Positions 1 to 14,689 of a stretch of 64,000 nt of DNA are shown here, piece after piece (the stretch's first letter is position 1; each line of letters opens with the position of its first letter). Source of the DNA: Utricularia gibba (lineage: Eukaryota; Streptophyta; Magnoliopsida; Lamiales; Lentibulariaceae); contig NEEC01000013.1 in assembly GCA_002189035.1 (NCBI GenBank), positions 310,001 to 374,000 of the forward strand. Direction: 5' to 3'. A program made the position numbers and the translations under genes. The notes beneath the pieces were generated by a model. The model saw only the letters and a list, made by a program, of their open reading frames with translations. It was not told where the DNA came from and made no database searches.

Positions 1-2728
1 AAATCTAAAAAGAGAAAAAAAAAAGATTTTAGATAAGATAGAGAAAAGAGAAAAATATCTCTACTTTGAACAACATGCAAGGGATTGGCAAGAAGTGTTC
101 TTGAAGAAAAAAAATTGCAGACCACAAAGAAGATAAAAGAGTAAGAATTAAGTTGATCTTTTGAGAACTTATTCTATTCAGGAACACTACTCTTAATTTA
201 GAGTAGATTGCAAATTTTTTAGGATTTCGCATGAAATTATTTACATTCCTGTTGCTATTTATATTCTTTCTTCAATCAAATTGAGATTAGAACATGTTAT
301 GGATGATGTTTTATGTACTAATCCTATTTTTCTTTATTATGAGTAACTAAACATCAAGTGGTGCTGTTGCATGTTGTTTTCTCAATAAATTTTAAATATA
401 TAAAATGTAGAACACAAAAGAGCGTAGTATGAGTATCGATCTCAGAGAGTTGAGTTTTGCGAAAAGTATTTTGTAAAAAACTTTCACAAATTGTCACGGA
501 TTTGTAAAAGGGGGTTTTTGGAATGTATAAATAAAAGTTACAACCTAAGTGATGAACTTTGACTACGGTACACAGTTTTTGAGAATGAGATTTCGCTTCT
601 TTTATCTATCCTCACCTCAGTTTTTATTGATTCCTTCTGAATAGCTCGTTATAGAAGCAAGGAATAGCCTACTCTCCCTTACACTCTAATTAATAAGGAG
701 GCATGGAAATAGCTTCAAGTAATTCTCCCTTGCACGATTAAGAAGACAAGAGGATTGCCGTCGATTGCCATCAAAACCGAATTGTGCACATGTGCCCAGC
801 TATTGCCAATGACCAGTGGCAAGCACGAGGTCACTATCTATCCATTGTCGCGGTATCTCGACCACAAACAATTCACTACTTCCCTCGATCCAATAGGGTT
901 GAAGTTGATACTCTTCACCTTGCTCTTCATCAAGACATATGAGGAGTGGCTTGCTACTCATGGACCGTGACTAAGAATCGTTATAGAAAAACTGCAACAA
1001 GATGCATTGAAATATGCAAAATCTGGAGTGAATTCAGCGAAGAACCAAGTTTAGTGCTCAAGACTTGAAAGGAAACTTCACCTACTCGTAGAAACTAAAA
1101 GAGTTTAGCCACAAAGGGCCATGAAAACAGGGACGAAAATGAAGGCTAAGTGTTCTTCCTCTCTTGGAGGAGAGGAAGAACTCAAAAGTTCTAAGTATAA
1201 AGACAAGTGTGAAAATGTTCAAAAGTCCCTAAAATAAGTGATCCAAGTTGATTTTATATTCACTCCCCACATGTATTAACTTCTTTTTGTCCTCTTCCCA
1301 TCATTCTTTCTGTCTTGGGTGCACCACCAGCTTTACTTTACGTGCAAGTTAGTGCCCAATCATTACTGCAGACTCTGACATGCCGTAAATCAAGGGCCTT
1401 GACTAGCGTTGGTCTTTCATTCACAATTGTTCCAAGTCATGTGCAAGCACGAAAAGTGAGAGTCTGATCTCTTGCAATACTCTACGATTGCCTCCTGATA
1501 TATCTTGGTCAAAGTGCATGAAAAAGATAGAGAAAATATATACAAAATAGGAAAATAGAATTTTTCTAAAAAAATCAATTACTTATCAATATAATTCCTA
1601 ATTGGGCAACTTAACACTAGATTAATACATAATAATACTTAATAATAAACTAGAAAATGACATTTAACAGGTGACTTCAAAGAAGATAAGTATGTTTATT
1701 TTTCATTAAAGCATACTTATCATATAATCACACTATTTACTTAACATATAGATCTAAGAGGAGAAGGTAGTGATATTCATCTTTAAAAATCCTAATTATA
1801 GTTAGACCAAAGATTAGGAGAAAACAAGAATTTAGATAAACTTAAACTTTTTTTGTTAGATGAATGATTTTTAGTTGGAATAGGGTAAAAATAGTAATAA
1901 ACATATTGTCCCTAAAAGTTCCAAACCATCATCTTATTTTATTTTAGATAAATATATGATTGTATTCGTTTATTATTTTACTGTATTTTATCATCAAATT
2001 ACCTTAATCTTAGTTTAAATTTAATCTTTCATCATAATAAAAATATTATGCACTAACTTTCACATGACAAGCATAAAACTCCTCGTGTTTGAGCTAATCT
2101 ACTATGCTCGTATTTTTTGTATGATTGATTGTGAATTAGATTTATAAAATTTATTTGATATGGAAATTTTCATTATATGATGACTTGCGAATTTTTTGTT
2201 TATCACTTGCATGAGTCCTTTTCTCTAGAAGGAAAGAACGTAAAACCTTGAGTATTGAATATCCAAAACAGATAATATCATGCAAAACGAGGATAAATTG
2301 TGACATTTGGTATATAAATGTAGACATCAAATTATCAAATAAAAGGATACATGAACCTGTTGATTCCTTTTAAAAATAATAATTGATAACTTAAAAAAGG
2401 ATTTTAAGAGATCCTAAGTTGCTCCTTTAGAGTTTATGTAATATATTAAAAATATTTATATTTTTTCATTGGAAAAAAATCCGTTTCAATACAATCATTT
2501 AAAGGTTGTTTATGATTAGATACATACTTTTTTAAAATAGTTTTGTGATACAAATATTTGAGTTTTTTTATTCAAATTCAATACAAATGTTTGAAAATAT
2601 ATTGTTTTGGTATAAACATTTAATTTTATGTTATTTTTCAAACACCAACAAATGGTCGACAGTGCCTCCACCCCATTTTACACGTCCAATCAAATGTAGA
2701 GTCTTTCAAATCTTTAATAACTGTTATT
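1..2728. other. AT-rich intergenic DNA, no gene seen
   Basis: No supported gene. About 600-1200 is less AT-rich and holds one 71-codon open frame (755-970) that resembles no family I recognise and has no splice or promoter context. The rest is AT-rich sequence with short runs of A and T and no clear long repeat. Confidence 0.5.
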
Positions 2729-3058
2729 TTAGTCCGAAGATGAGATGATTAGATCAATATTAATTGTAGAATTGCATAGAAGTAATTGTGCATAATAACA
2801 GCCAATTATCAAGTTCTCCATTGTTAGCTTACTATTATAGTACCCAAATACCTTTTTCCAAGCCACATGTGCTTGTATAAAATCCACCCACAAGGATGAT
2901 GTTGTGTTGATGTGGTGCCTCAAATCCTGTAAGGCGATGTCCGATTTACTTGATAACTTATCCTCAAAGAACCTTATTAGATGTTTGGGTTTTAAAAACT
3001 TATTTTCAATTAACTCCCCATCACATGAATTACAGTATTCACCATGATACTTAGACAC
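2729..3058 (-). pseudogene. possible Mutator-like (MULE) transposase fragment
   Basis: A 109-codon minus-strand frame with ENKFLKPKHLIRFFEDKL near the N-terminus and DLRHHI and QAHVAWKK further on. The spacing resembles the segment just before the catalytic domain in plant MULE transposases, where an Asn-Lys pair, a helix and an A-x-(A/R)-(W/A)-K motif follow one another. No catalytic domain, zinc finger or terminal inverted repeat is seen. The fragment ends 28 bases before the gypsy element at 3087. It could also be an unrelated chance frame. Confidence 0.3.
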
Positions 3059-3086
3059 TTGCCAATCTCGATCTAGATGGGGGACC

Positions 3087-3728
3087 TAATGAGCCCTAGG
3101 AAGATAATGAAGACTACTTAAAGAATGATAAGAATGTTGTGTAAATAAACACATTAGAGACAAAGATCATTCTACCAAGACCAATTACAAGAAGTAAGAG
3201 CAAGATGGTTGAAGCTAACCTCAAGGTTCTACTCAACACTATTGGAATCAACATTGAGCCTGAAGTATTTCCATCAAATGAGTTTAACTATTGGAGTCTA
3301 CATCTACCTTAAAGCCCAAAACATCTCCCCATCCTTCATGTGTGTTCTTGGACTTGTTAGGTTTTTCCTTTTTATTTAGTTTGGGCTTTGTAATGTTGTA
3401 GCCCAATTCTAGAGTATAAATACTCTAGAGATGTATTCTTTGAATTGAAAGATCTTTAGTTCATTTTGATGTATCTTGTGAGGATTTTCCTCTTCTTTGA
3501 CTGCTTGAACACTCTTGACTTATCAAGCTTCGAGCTTGTAGTGTCCTAGGATTATCAATTCCATTTTCTTCTCCTTCTGAAGTGTGGCTCCTTAATTCCT
3601 TTTCTTTTAAAATCTGGTTGCAAGAGATTTATTCTCTTGAGGGTAGACTTTGGTAAGTTCTTTTCTAAGTTTCAAAATCACTTTTTGTTCGTGGGTTGCT
3701 AATTTATTTAGATTAGAGGTTCACATCA
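3087..3728 (+). repeat. 5' LTR of gypsy element
   Basis: 642 bp, matching 9174-9810 along its length. It begins TAATGAG, where the 3' copy has the intact TGATGTG, and ends CACATCA, so the canonical terminal inverted pair is TGATGTG/CACATCA. A TATA-like element (GTATAAATACTC, about 3414-3425) lies in the middle and would be the retroelement promoter. Confidence 0.92.
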
Positions 3729-3730
3729 TT

Positions 3731-3742
3731 TGATATCAGAGC
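3731..3742 (+). other. retrotransposon primer-binding site
   Basis: TGATATCAGAGC two bases after the 5' LTR. It is one mismatch from TGGTATCAGAGC, the complement of the plant initiator methionine tRNA 3' end, and would prime minus-strand DNA synthesis. Confidence 0.85.
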
Positions 3743-4531
3743 TTTGGGTTCCTTCTCTTTATAAGTATCCTATTTTTCTTCTAGTTCTTCCATTCCTGCT
3801 TATTGAAAAAAAAAAAACAAAAAAAAACATCCTTCTTGGTACGTTTGGCTTTGGCATAAAAAAAAAAAAGAGGTGTACAAGAAGTTCATTGAGTAAGAGG
3901 TCGAAATTGAGTTTCAATTGAATAGCAAGAACACCTTGAATATCAACTTCAAGGGTGTAAAAAGAGAAGGAGTGTGAAGGTGAACATTCATCACCTACCA
4001 ATATCATCCATTATTGTATGTGTTTCTTTGTTACCCATCTCTCTACTTTTTGCATTCCACCAATCAACCACTTTATTGTTGTTTTCCTTATCTTCAATTA
4101 CCATCCCCTGTCATTTACTTGTCCCTATCATGCCATTTGACTATTCTCATGGTTGATTGCCCATTCCTGTATTTCTACAATTTCACAAGCAATCTATTTC
4201 GTGTTTTGTACTCATTCCTCTGATTTCATCTGTTCTTACCTTGTTGTTCCATCCCTCCTATTTATCTACTGCAACAAGCAACCAACTTAATTCAATCAAT
4301 CCCCCTTTGTCTCCATCTTGAGACAATTAACACTGCCACCCTCACCTAACCCCATCATAACACCATAATCAATACCAATTTGGAAGTGATTAGTTCTTGA
4401 GGTGCCATGAGATCAAGCATGATGATGTTAAACCTTGAGGATTGAGTGGTAAACCTTGTGTGTGTTTCTTTGTTCTTTCACTTTATTCTTTTTTCTTCCT
4501 TGCTGCTCGTTTCTTTTGTCTTGTGTTTAGG

Positions 4532-5701
4532 ATGTCAAATTCAAGAAGTGAGCATGAGAAAGACGACTCACAGGATGAGAAGTTTACTTTGAGAGCTATG
4601 CAACAAGAATTTGCAAGATTTGCATCGCATTCTAGAGAATATAAATGTCAGGCTTGATGAACATGAAAAATCTCTACAAAATGTTGTAAGAGCCCAAACA
4701 CGAAAGAATTATGCTACCAGAAGGGGTCGAGGTGTTGAAATGCCTCAACGCATCGACACTGAACATGATTCAGTGATCAAAGAAGTGAAAGGACCGTTAG
4801 AAGAAAAGATCGAATCCTGAATGATGATGAAGAGGATGACTACCTTGAACATGCTGAAAATGATTTTGTACATGAGGATACAAGAAGATTTCGAGATCAA
4901 GGAGGTAGAAGAGAAGGGGGAAGAATTGGAAAGGATGTTAACAACATCAAGATGAAGATACCTCAATTTCAAGGAAAGAATGATGTAGATGCATATCTCC
5001 AATGGGAAACAAGAGTAGAACATGTCTTTGATTGCAACAACTTCTCTAAAGAAAAGAAAGTCAGATTGGCTTCCATGGAATTCAGTGATTATGCTGTAAT
5101 TTGGTGGGATCAATTGGTGACTAAAAGAAGGATTGACTCTAAAGAACCAATTCACACTTGGGCTGAGATGAAAAGAGTTATGAGGAGGCGATTTGTTCCA
5201 AACCATTACCAAAGAGATGTTTATCAACGTTTGCAGAATCTCAAGCAGGGCTTAAGGTTAGTGAAGGAATATTGGCAGGAAATGGAGATCTTGATGATTA
5301 GAGCCAATGTTCATGAAGATAAGGAAGCAACTATGGCTAGGTTCTTTCATGGGATGAATAAGGAGATTGCAAATATTGTGGAGCTTCATCACTACATTGA
5401 GATGGAGGACATGATTCATATGGCCACAAAAGTTGAGAAACAACTCTCTAAGGAGATTTCAACAACAGGGCTCTTGGTTCGAGATTTGGAGGCACCAAGG
5501 AGATGCTCGAGATTTGGAGGCACCAAGGAGATGCTAGAGAGAAATAATGGGAAGTTATCTATGGAAAACTTCAAATTCAACATCCCATCAAGTTCCAAGC
5601 AAGGGGAGCGAACAACACCTCCAAAGGGCACTATAAGGAACATAAAATGTTTAAAGTGCTTGGGGCATGGACATATTGCTTCTGAATGTCCAAATAAATG
5701 A
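4532..5701 (+). pseudogene. gag of gypsy element (broken)
   Basis: Starts MSNSRSEHEKDD at 4532, just after a pyrimidine stretch ending TTTAG, so the leader may once have been spliced. The first 290 bases run through two frames. From 4952 a 249-codon frame carries the gag core (PQFQGKNDVDAYLQWE near the start) and ends in a CCHC zinc knuckle, CLKCLGHGHIASEC (about 5647-5690), which packages the RNA. A 28-bp exact tandem duplication at 5480-5535 shifts the frame inside the gene. A TGA at 5699-5701 separates gag from the protease frame, which continues in phase. Confidence 0.85.
5480..5535 (+). repeat. 28-bp exact tandem duplication inside gag
   Basis: Two adjacent identical 28-base units at 5480-5507 and 5508-5535 (each begins CGAGATTTGGAGG). 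Because 28 is not a multiple of three, the same bases are read in two frames (RDLEAPRRC, then SRFGGTKEM). Confidence 0.95.
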
Positions 5702-5704
5702 GCA

Positions 5705-8700
5705 ATGGTGATCCGAGGCAATGGAGAAGTGGTTAGTGAAGATGATGATGATCTCGTGGAGACAAAAGCTGAATTGAGTGATGAAGATGAATTGCTTGTT
5801 TCTGGAGAAGTGTTAGTAACTCGAAGGACACTTGACATTAGAGTGAAGGATAATGATGAGCAAAGGGAAAACTTGTTTCAAACATGGTGCTTTGTTAATG
5901 GGAAAGTTTGCAGCCTCATTATTGATGGAGGTAGTTGCAGTAATGTTGCTGGCAACATCTTGGTGGGGAAATTGGGAATGCCAACCGTGAGGCACCCTAA
6001 GCCTTACAATTTGCAGTGGTTCAATGAAGGAAGTGAAGTAAAGGTTACCAAACAAGTGCTTGTGACGTTTTCCATAGGGACATATGAAGATGAAGTCCTA
6101 TGTGATGTTGTCCCTATGCATGCAAGTCATATTCTTCTTGGAAGGCCTTGGGAATATGATAGAAGAGCATTTAATGATGGTTTCAAGAAGAAGTATTCCT
6201 TCCATCATAATGGACATTCCATCACACTTGCTCCATTATCTCCAAAGGAGGCACATGAAGATCAAGTCAGAATCCTTAGTGATGCTAGAGCCCTGCATAA
6301 TGCTAATGGAAAGCCCAAGGAGGTCGTACCTAAGGGAGAAGAGATGAGTGGAGAAGAGCAAAAAGAGAGTGGAGTGAAAATGAGTGAAAAAAAGATTCAA
6401 AAAAGTGGAGAGAAAAGAAGAGATGGAAAGGAATTGAGTGGGAAAAAAGGTGAGAATGAGTGTAAAAGAGAAAGTGGAAACATAAGAGTGTTAGAAATTG
6501 AGAGAAAGAATGAGAGTCTCTTAGCAAGCCCAAGTGAAATTAGACACTCACTTCATGCTAGGCAACCATTCCTTCTACTTATGTGTAAGAATGAAGTTTC
6601 TACTTTCCCTAATAATGCTTCACTCATTCCATCTTGTATTGTATCTCTCTTAGAAGTATATGAAGATGTATTTCTAGAAGAATTTCAAGGATTACCTCTC
6701 ATCAGAGGGATTGAGCACCAAATTGACCTTGTGCCTGGAGCACAGCTCCCAAACCGACCAACATACTGAAACAATCCAGAGGAGACAAAGGAAATACAAA
6801 AGCAAGTTGAGGAATTAATGTCTAGAGGATTTGTGCATGAGAGCATGAGCCCTTGCGCTGTGCCGATGTTATTGGTTCCTAAGACTGATGGAACTTGACG
6901 GATGTGCACTGATTGTTGCGCCATCAACAACATCACAATCAAGTATAGACATCCTATCCCTAGATTTGAAGATATGCTTGATGAATTGCATGATGCTTGT
7001 GTTTTTAGTAAGATTGATTTTAGAAGTGGATATCATCATATTAGAATAAAGGAAGATGATGAGTGGAAAACTGCTTTTAAAACAAAGTTTGGTTTGTATG
7101 AGTGGGTTTTTATGTCTTTTGGTTTGACTAATGCTCCTAGCACCTTTATGAGATTGATGAATCATGTTCTTAGGCCTTTTCTAGGTAGATTTGTAGTTGT
7201 TTATTTTGATGATATTCTAGTCTATAGCAAGAGTCTTGAGAAACATATAGGGCATTTAAAGGATGTGTTAGATACTCTTAGAAAAGAGAAGTTGTTTGCT
7301 AACATCAAGAAGTGTGTCTTTTGCACAAATAGTGTTTCTTTTCTTGGATATGTTGTAAGTGATGTAGAAGTAGCTGTGGATGAAGAGAAAGTGAGAGCAA
7401 TCAAGGAATGGCCAACACCTAAATCAGTTGGTGAAGTTAGGAGTTTTCATGGTTTAGCAAGTTTCTATAGACGGTTTGTTAAGGACTTCAGCTCTATAGC
7501 AGCACCCCTCACTCAATTGATCAAGAAAAATCAAGCATTTCATTGGGGAGACGAGCAGGAACATGTCTTCCAACAACTCAAGGATAAGCGTTGCTCAACA
7601 CCTCTCCTAGCATTTTCAAATTTTTCTGATACTTTTGAAATTGAATGTGATGCATCAGGTTTAGGCATTGGTGCTGTATTGATGCAAAATGGATGTCCGC
7701 TTGCTTATTTTAGTGAGAAGCTTCATAGTGCCACCCTCAACTATCCAATGTATGACAAGGAGTTGTATGCATTGGTTAGGGCTTTAGAGACATGGCAGCA
7801 CTATTTGTGGCCTAAGGAGTTCGTCATACACACTGATAATGAGTCCCTCAAACATCTGAAAGGTCAAGGAAAGCTGAATAGAAGACATGCTAAGTGGGTG
7901 GAATTCATTGACACATTCCCATAAGTGATCAAATACAAAAAAGGAAAAGAGAATGTGGTAGCTGATGCTTTATCTCGAAGTTATACTCTTTTAGCCAATC
8001 TTGATGCAAGAATTCTTGGATTTGCTAACATTTGACTTATATGCTCATGATCACGATTTTGGAGACATTTATAAGACATGTGAACTTGCTCTATCTGGAC
8101 TATTCTTCAGGAAAGATGGTTTTCTTTATAGGAAAGGTAGGTTGTGCATTCCTTGTTGTTCCATACGTGATTTGATTGTTAGAGAAGCTCATGGTGGTGG
8201 ATTAATGGAATATTTTGGTATCAAGAAGACTCTTGATAATCTCAACCAACATTTCTTTTGGCCACACATGAGAAGGGATGCTGAAAGAATTTGTGATAAA
8301 TGTATCCCTTGTAGGAAGGCTAAATCAACCAATGCCCCTAATGGTTTGTATACTCCACTCCCTACTCCTTCCCAACCATGGGTGGACATTTCTATGGACT
8401 TTGTTTTAGGCTTACCTCATACCCAAAGGGGTAGAGATTCAAGTTTTGTTGTTGTGGATAGATTTTCAAAAATGGCACACTTTATCCCTTGTCTCAAAAC
8501 TGATGATGCATCTCATGTGGCTGATTTCTTCTTTAGGGAAGTTGCTAGACTTCATGGTATGCCCCTCATTATTGTCTCTGATCGAGATGCAAGATTTCTC
8601 ATTCACTTTTGGAGAGTTCTTTGAAGTAAACTTGGAACTAAGCTGTTGTATTCAACAACATGTCACCCTCAAACAGAGGGACAAACTGAGGTAACAAATC

Positions 8701-9231
8701 GCACGTTTTCTACCTTACTTAGGATTATGATTAAATCAAATCTTAAGACATGGGAGGAATGTTTGCCACTTGTTGAGTTCACTTACAACAGAACCATGCA
8801 TCTCACTACTAAATTATCTCCATTTGAAGTGATTTACGGCTTTAATCCTCTTACACCTTTGGATATGTTACCTTTGCCTTGTGATGAGAAACGGGAAGAA
8901 ATGGGCTGAAGCAATCAGAAAATTGCATGAGAAGGTGAAACAACAGATTGAATCCAACAATAGAAAGTATGCATCAGTAGCAAACAAGGGGAGACGCAAA
9001 GTTGTATTTGAACCTGAAGATTGGGCTTGGCTTCATTTCAGGAAAGAGAGATTTCCCACCAAGAGGAAGTCAAAACTCCTACCTCGTGGAGATGGCCCTT
9101 TCCAAGTTGTTGATTTGTCTCTTTTCCAAATGGATACAGATTTAGGGACGAATCTTCATAAAGAAGGGGGAGATGATGTGCCCCAAGAAGATAATGAAGA
9201 GTATTTAAAGAATAATGAGAATGTTATATAA
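5705..9231 (+). pseudogene. pol of gypsy element: protease, RT, RNase H, integrase (broken)
   Basis: Protease around 5900-6170 has IIDGGSCSN where the family has an Asp-Ser/Gly-Gly active site, and LLGRPW downstream. Reverse transcriptase lies about 6770-7410 with the catalytic YFDDILVYS. RNase H about 7630-7920 shows ECDASG and [10 protein letters not shown]. Integrase has an HHCC zinc finger (HGGG...[11 protein letters not shown], about 8190-8320), then the DDE core ([17 protein letters not shown]) and a GPFQV tail. Breaks: TGA at 5699, 6767, 6896 and 8622, TAA at 7922, a frame change near 8030-8037 and another near 8900. About 25 residues appear to be missing between the GPFQV tail and DLSLF near 9110. 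Confidence 0.9.
9160..9173 (+). other. polypurine tract
   Basis: AAAGAAGGGGGAGA directly before the TG of the 3' LTR. This is the expected primer position for plus-strand synthesis and fixes the LTR boundary. Confidence 0.85.
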
Positions 9232-9810
9232 GTGAACACATTAGAGACAAAGATCATTTCATCAAGACTAATTATAAGAAGTAAGAGCAAGATGGTCGAA
9301 GCTAACCTCAAGGCTTTATTCAACACTATTGGAATCAACATTGGGCCTGAAATATTTCCATCAAATGAGTTCAACTATTGGAGTTTACATCTACCTTAAA
9401 GCCCAAAACATCTCCTCATCCTTCATGTGTATTCTTGGACTTGTTAGGCTTTTTCTTTTTATTTAGTTTGGACTTTGTAATGTTGTAGCCCAATTCTAGA
9501 GTATAAATACTCTAGAGATGTACTTTTTGAAGGATCTTTAGTTCATTTTGATGTATCTTGTGAGGATTTCCCTCTTCTTTGAGTGCTTGAACACTCTTGA
9601 CTTATCAAGTTTCGAGGTTGTGGTGTCCTAGGATTATCATTTCCATTTACTTCTCCTTTTGAAGTGTGGCTCCTTAATTCCTTTTCTTTTAAAGTTTGGT
9701 TGCAAGAGATTCATTATTTTGAGGGTAGACTTTGATAAGTTCCTTTCTAAGTTTCAAAATCACTTCTTGTTCGTGGGCTACTAATCTCTTTAGATTAGAG
9801 GGTCACATCA
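9174..9810 (+). repeat. 3' LTR of gypsy element
   Basis: 637 bp starting TGATGTG and ending CACATCA, followed at once by GGACC, the same five bases that precede the 5' LTR. It carries the same mid-LTR TATA-like element. Confidence 0.93.
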
Positions 9811-9815
9811 GGACC

Positions 9816-11343
9816 TAAGATGGTTAAAGCCCAACTATATCTTTCATCCTAACCATCTTCACACACAACACACATGTATCTCTTATCATTCCTCTTAAAT
9901 TTCTACTAAATCAGTTCCAGAACACAATAAGCAATGATGGTATCCCATGTCGCTATTTTGCTACCAAATAATATCTTTTCCCTACATGTTAAGAAATAAA
10001 CTTTTATGAATAAGAAATAACAACCTCAAAGAAATACACATTGAAACCAATTCATATGCATTATAAGTAAACTTATAAGAATTATAAACATAATACATAA
10101 TAATTACATCTAGAAGTTAAACACAAAGAATTATTAATACTCGAAGAAATAATTAGAAGTTAATCCCTAACTATTATTAATATAACAAAATAGTTTAGGG
10201 ATTACCTAAGATTTAATCTCTTTCACCCTTGTTTCAAGTTATAATATACAACCTCTTCATTATCTAAACAAAATGTTTGCCCTTTTTTCATTATCTATTA
10301 ATTGAATGCATATTATAGATTTTTTTTACATCTTAGCCCCACACGATAAAAAGTTGTATGTGATTATTTTTTTAATTACTTAATAGATTGGAATGTTGAT
10401 ATATACAATTACTCTTGAAAATTATTTTGTAAATACTAGAATTATGGAGTTGATACTTAATTGATTTGGTACTAGTTCATTGATTTTAAATGGGAAATAT
10501 ATTCACATGAAATGTTCTATAGATATTTTAATCAATTGTGCAAGATGAAAGTATAGCTTATTGAGCCAAGAGGGCAAGAAGAAAGAAGAAATTTGAAAAT
10601 ATATCTCATCAACCTTAAGTTTGACATCCAAAACATTATTCTTAATGCCAAAACTTGATGGAACTTAATATTGTTTAAAATGCTGTAGTTTATAATATTA
10701 TTTATAAATTGGAACAAAAAAAATCACAATATAAGGTTACTTTGTCATAAAGTGATTAATTGAATGTATGCAAGATTTGTGAAAAATTAAAGGTTTTATA
10801 TGAGACTATCAAGTTATTTGAAGTAGCAAATATCTCATTTTATATATTTTTATAAATATATATCTCATTTTATATGCATTGCAATTTAAATATATTTTAA
10901 TTATTGTTAAATTGATTCTAGATACAAGATATCCAGTAACGTGATGACGAGGTACGTGCCATTGAAGATCCAAAAAATTAAGTTTATGAATACAATTTAT
11001 GGTGATTTGTTTGATCCTAACTATAATGCCTAGTTTTATGAAGAAAAATGTGGTACTTATGTTGCTTCAATTGTGAAATCAAAGAAATATGCATGCAATC
11101 TTATACTCAATTTAAAAGAGATAACATCTTTAGTTGTGAATGCTCTCGAATATTAAAAGTCTAATGGAATGACATGTCGATCCTTTCAAGTAGTTATTTG
11201 TTATTTTAGTTGCATCTGTAGATTCAAAATTAATTTTTAATACAAATAATCAGATTATCAATCCACATCATAACATGCTGACTTGTATCCTACTAATAAT
11301 TTGTTTACAAAGCAGGTTATACAGATTTAGATGAAAGTTTGAT
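9816..11343. other. AT-rich intergenic DNA with a possible FAR1/MULE SWIM scrap
   Basis: Mostly featureless AT-rich sequence. Around 11125-11190 (+) one frame reads FSCECSRILK and, after a one-base shift, SNGMTCRSF. That is the C-x-C...G-x-x-C-R pattern of the SWIM zinc finger at the end of FAR1/MULE transposases, without its final histidine. No catalytic domain or terminal repeats were seen, so this is a weak call. The stretch 11344-11643 is probably the MAP kinase leader. Confidence 0.3.
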
Positions 11344-11643
11344 TTGGACGTGAGATGTAATCAAATGTATCCAAATCCAGCCCATCGACATGGGCGGATG
11401 GAGGTGTCAACGGTTGACTTGTTCAAACCAACTGTTACTGTACAAATTGTAGCATCAACGGAAAGGCAGTGGTTGCCAAGAGCCTGCATCGTTACGGTCT
11501 TCTGCTTCAGCCATTTTATAGTCTTAGACTACCCCAATCCAAGGTATGTTTTTTTATCGAGAATTTAGGCCAGAGCCTTGTTGAAGCGAGTGGAATCCGG
11601 AGGAGGGGTCATCGGCTTTCAGTTGTTAAGGGGTCGGATTTAA

Positions 11644-14597
<2,954 letters not shown>

Positions 14598-14689
14598 ATT
14601 TTCGGGTGTTGTTGCTTTTGTTGAGATGCAGAAGAGCACGTCCTCAACTGCTGACTACAGTGTTTATTTGATTTGCAACTAAGGTATGG

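Larger units (their letters stand above)
3087..9810 (+). mobile_element. Ty3/gypsy LTR retrotransposon, full length, inactive
   Basis: Complete element of about 6.7 kb bounded by two LTRs and by the 5-bp target duplication GGACC (3082-3086 and 9811-9815). An initiator-Met-tRNA-type primer site (TGATATCAGAGC, 3731-3742) follows the 5' LTR. A purine tract (AAAGAAGGGGGAGA, 9160-9173) precedes the 3' LTR. Order is gag, protease, reverse transcriptase, RNase H, integrase, which defines Ty3/gypsy. No chromodomain is visible after the integrase, so I leave the lineage open. The coding part carries at least five in-frame stops, two or more frameshifts and a deletion near the C-terminus, so it cannot move by itself. 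LTR copies differ at many positions, so the insertion is not recent. Confidence 0.93.

Noticed and set aside
755-970. 71-codon plus-strand open frame
   Set aside because: No family similarity, no promoter or splice context, and no repeat relation. Kept only as a note in the intergenic entry.
4745-5227. 160-codon minus-strand open frame
   Set aside because: Lies antisense to the gag frame of the gypsy element, which has clear gag features. It is a shadow of that gene.
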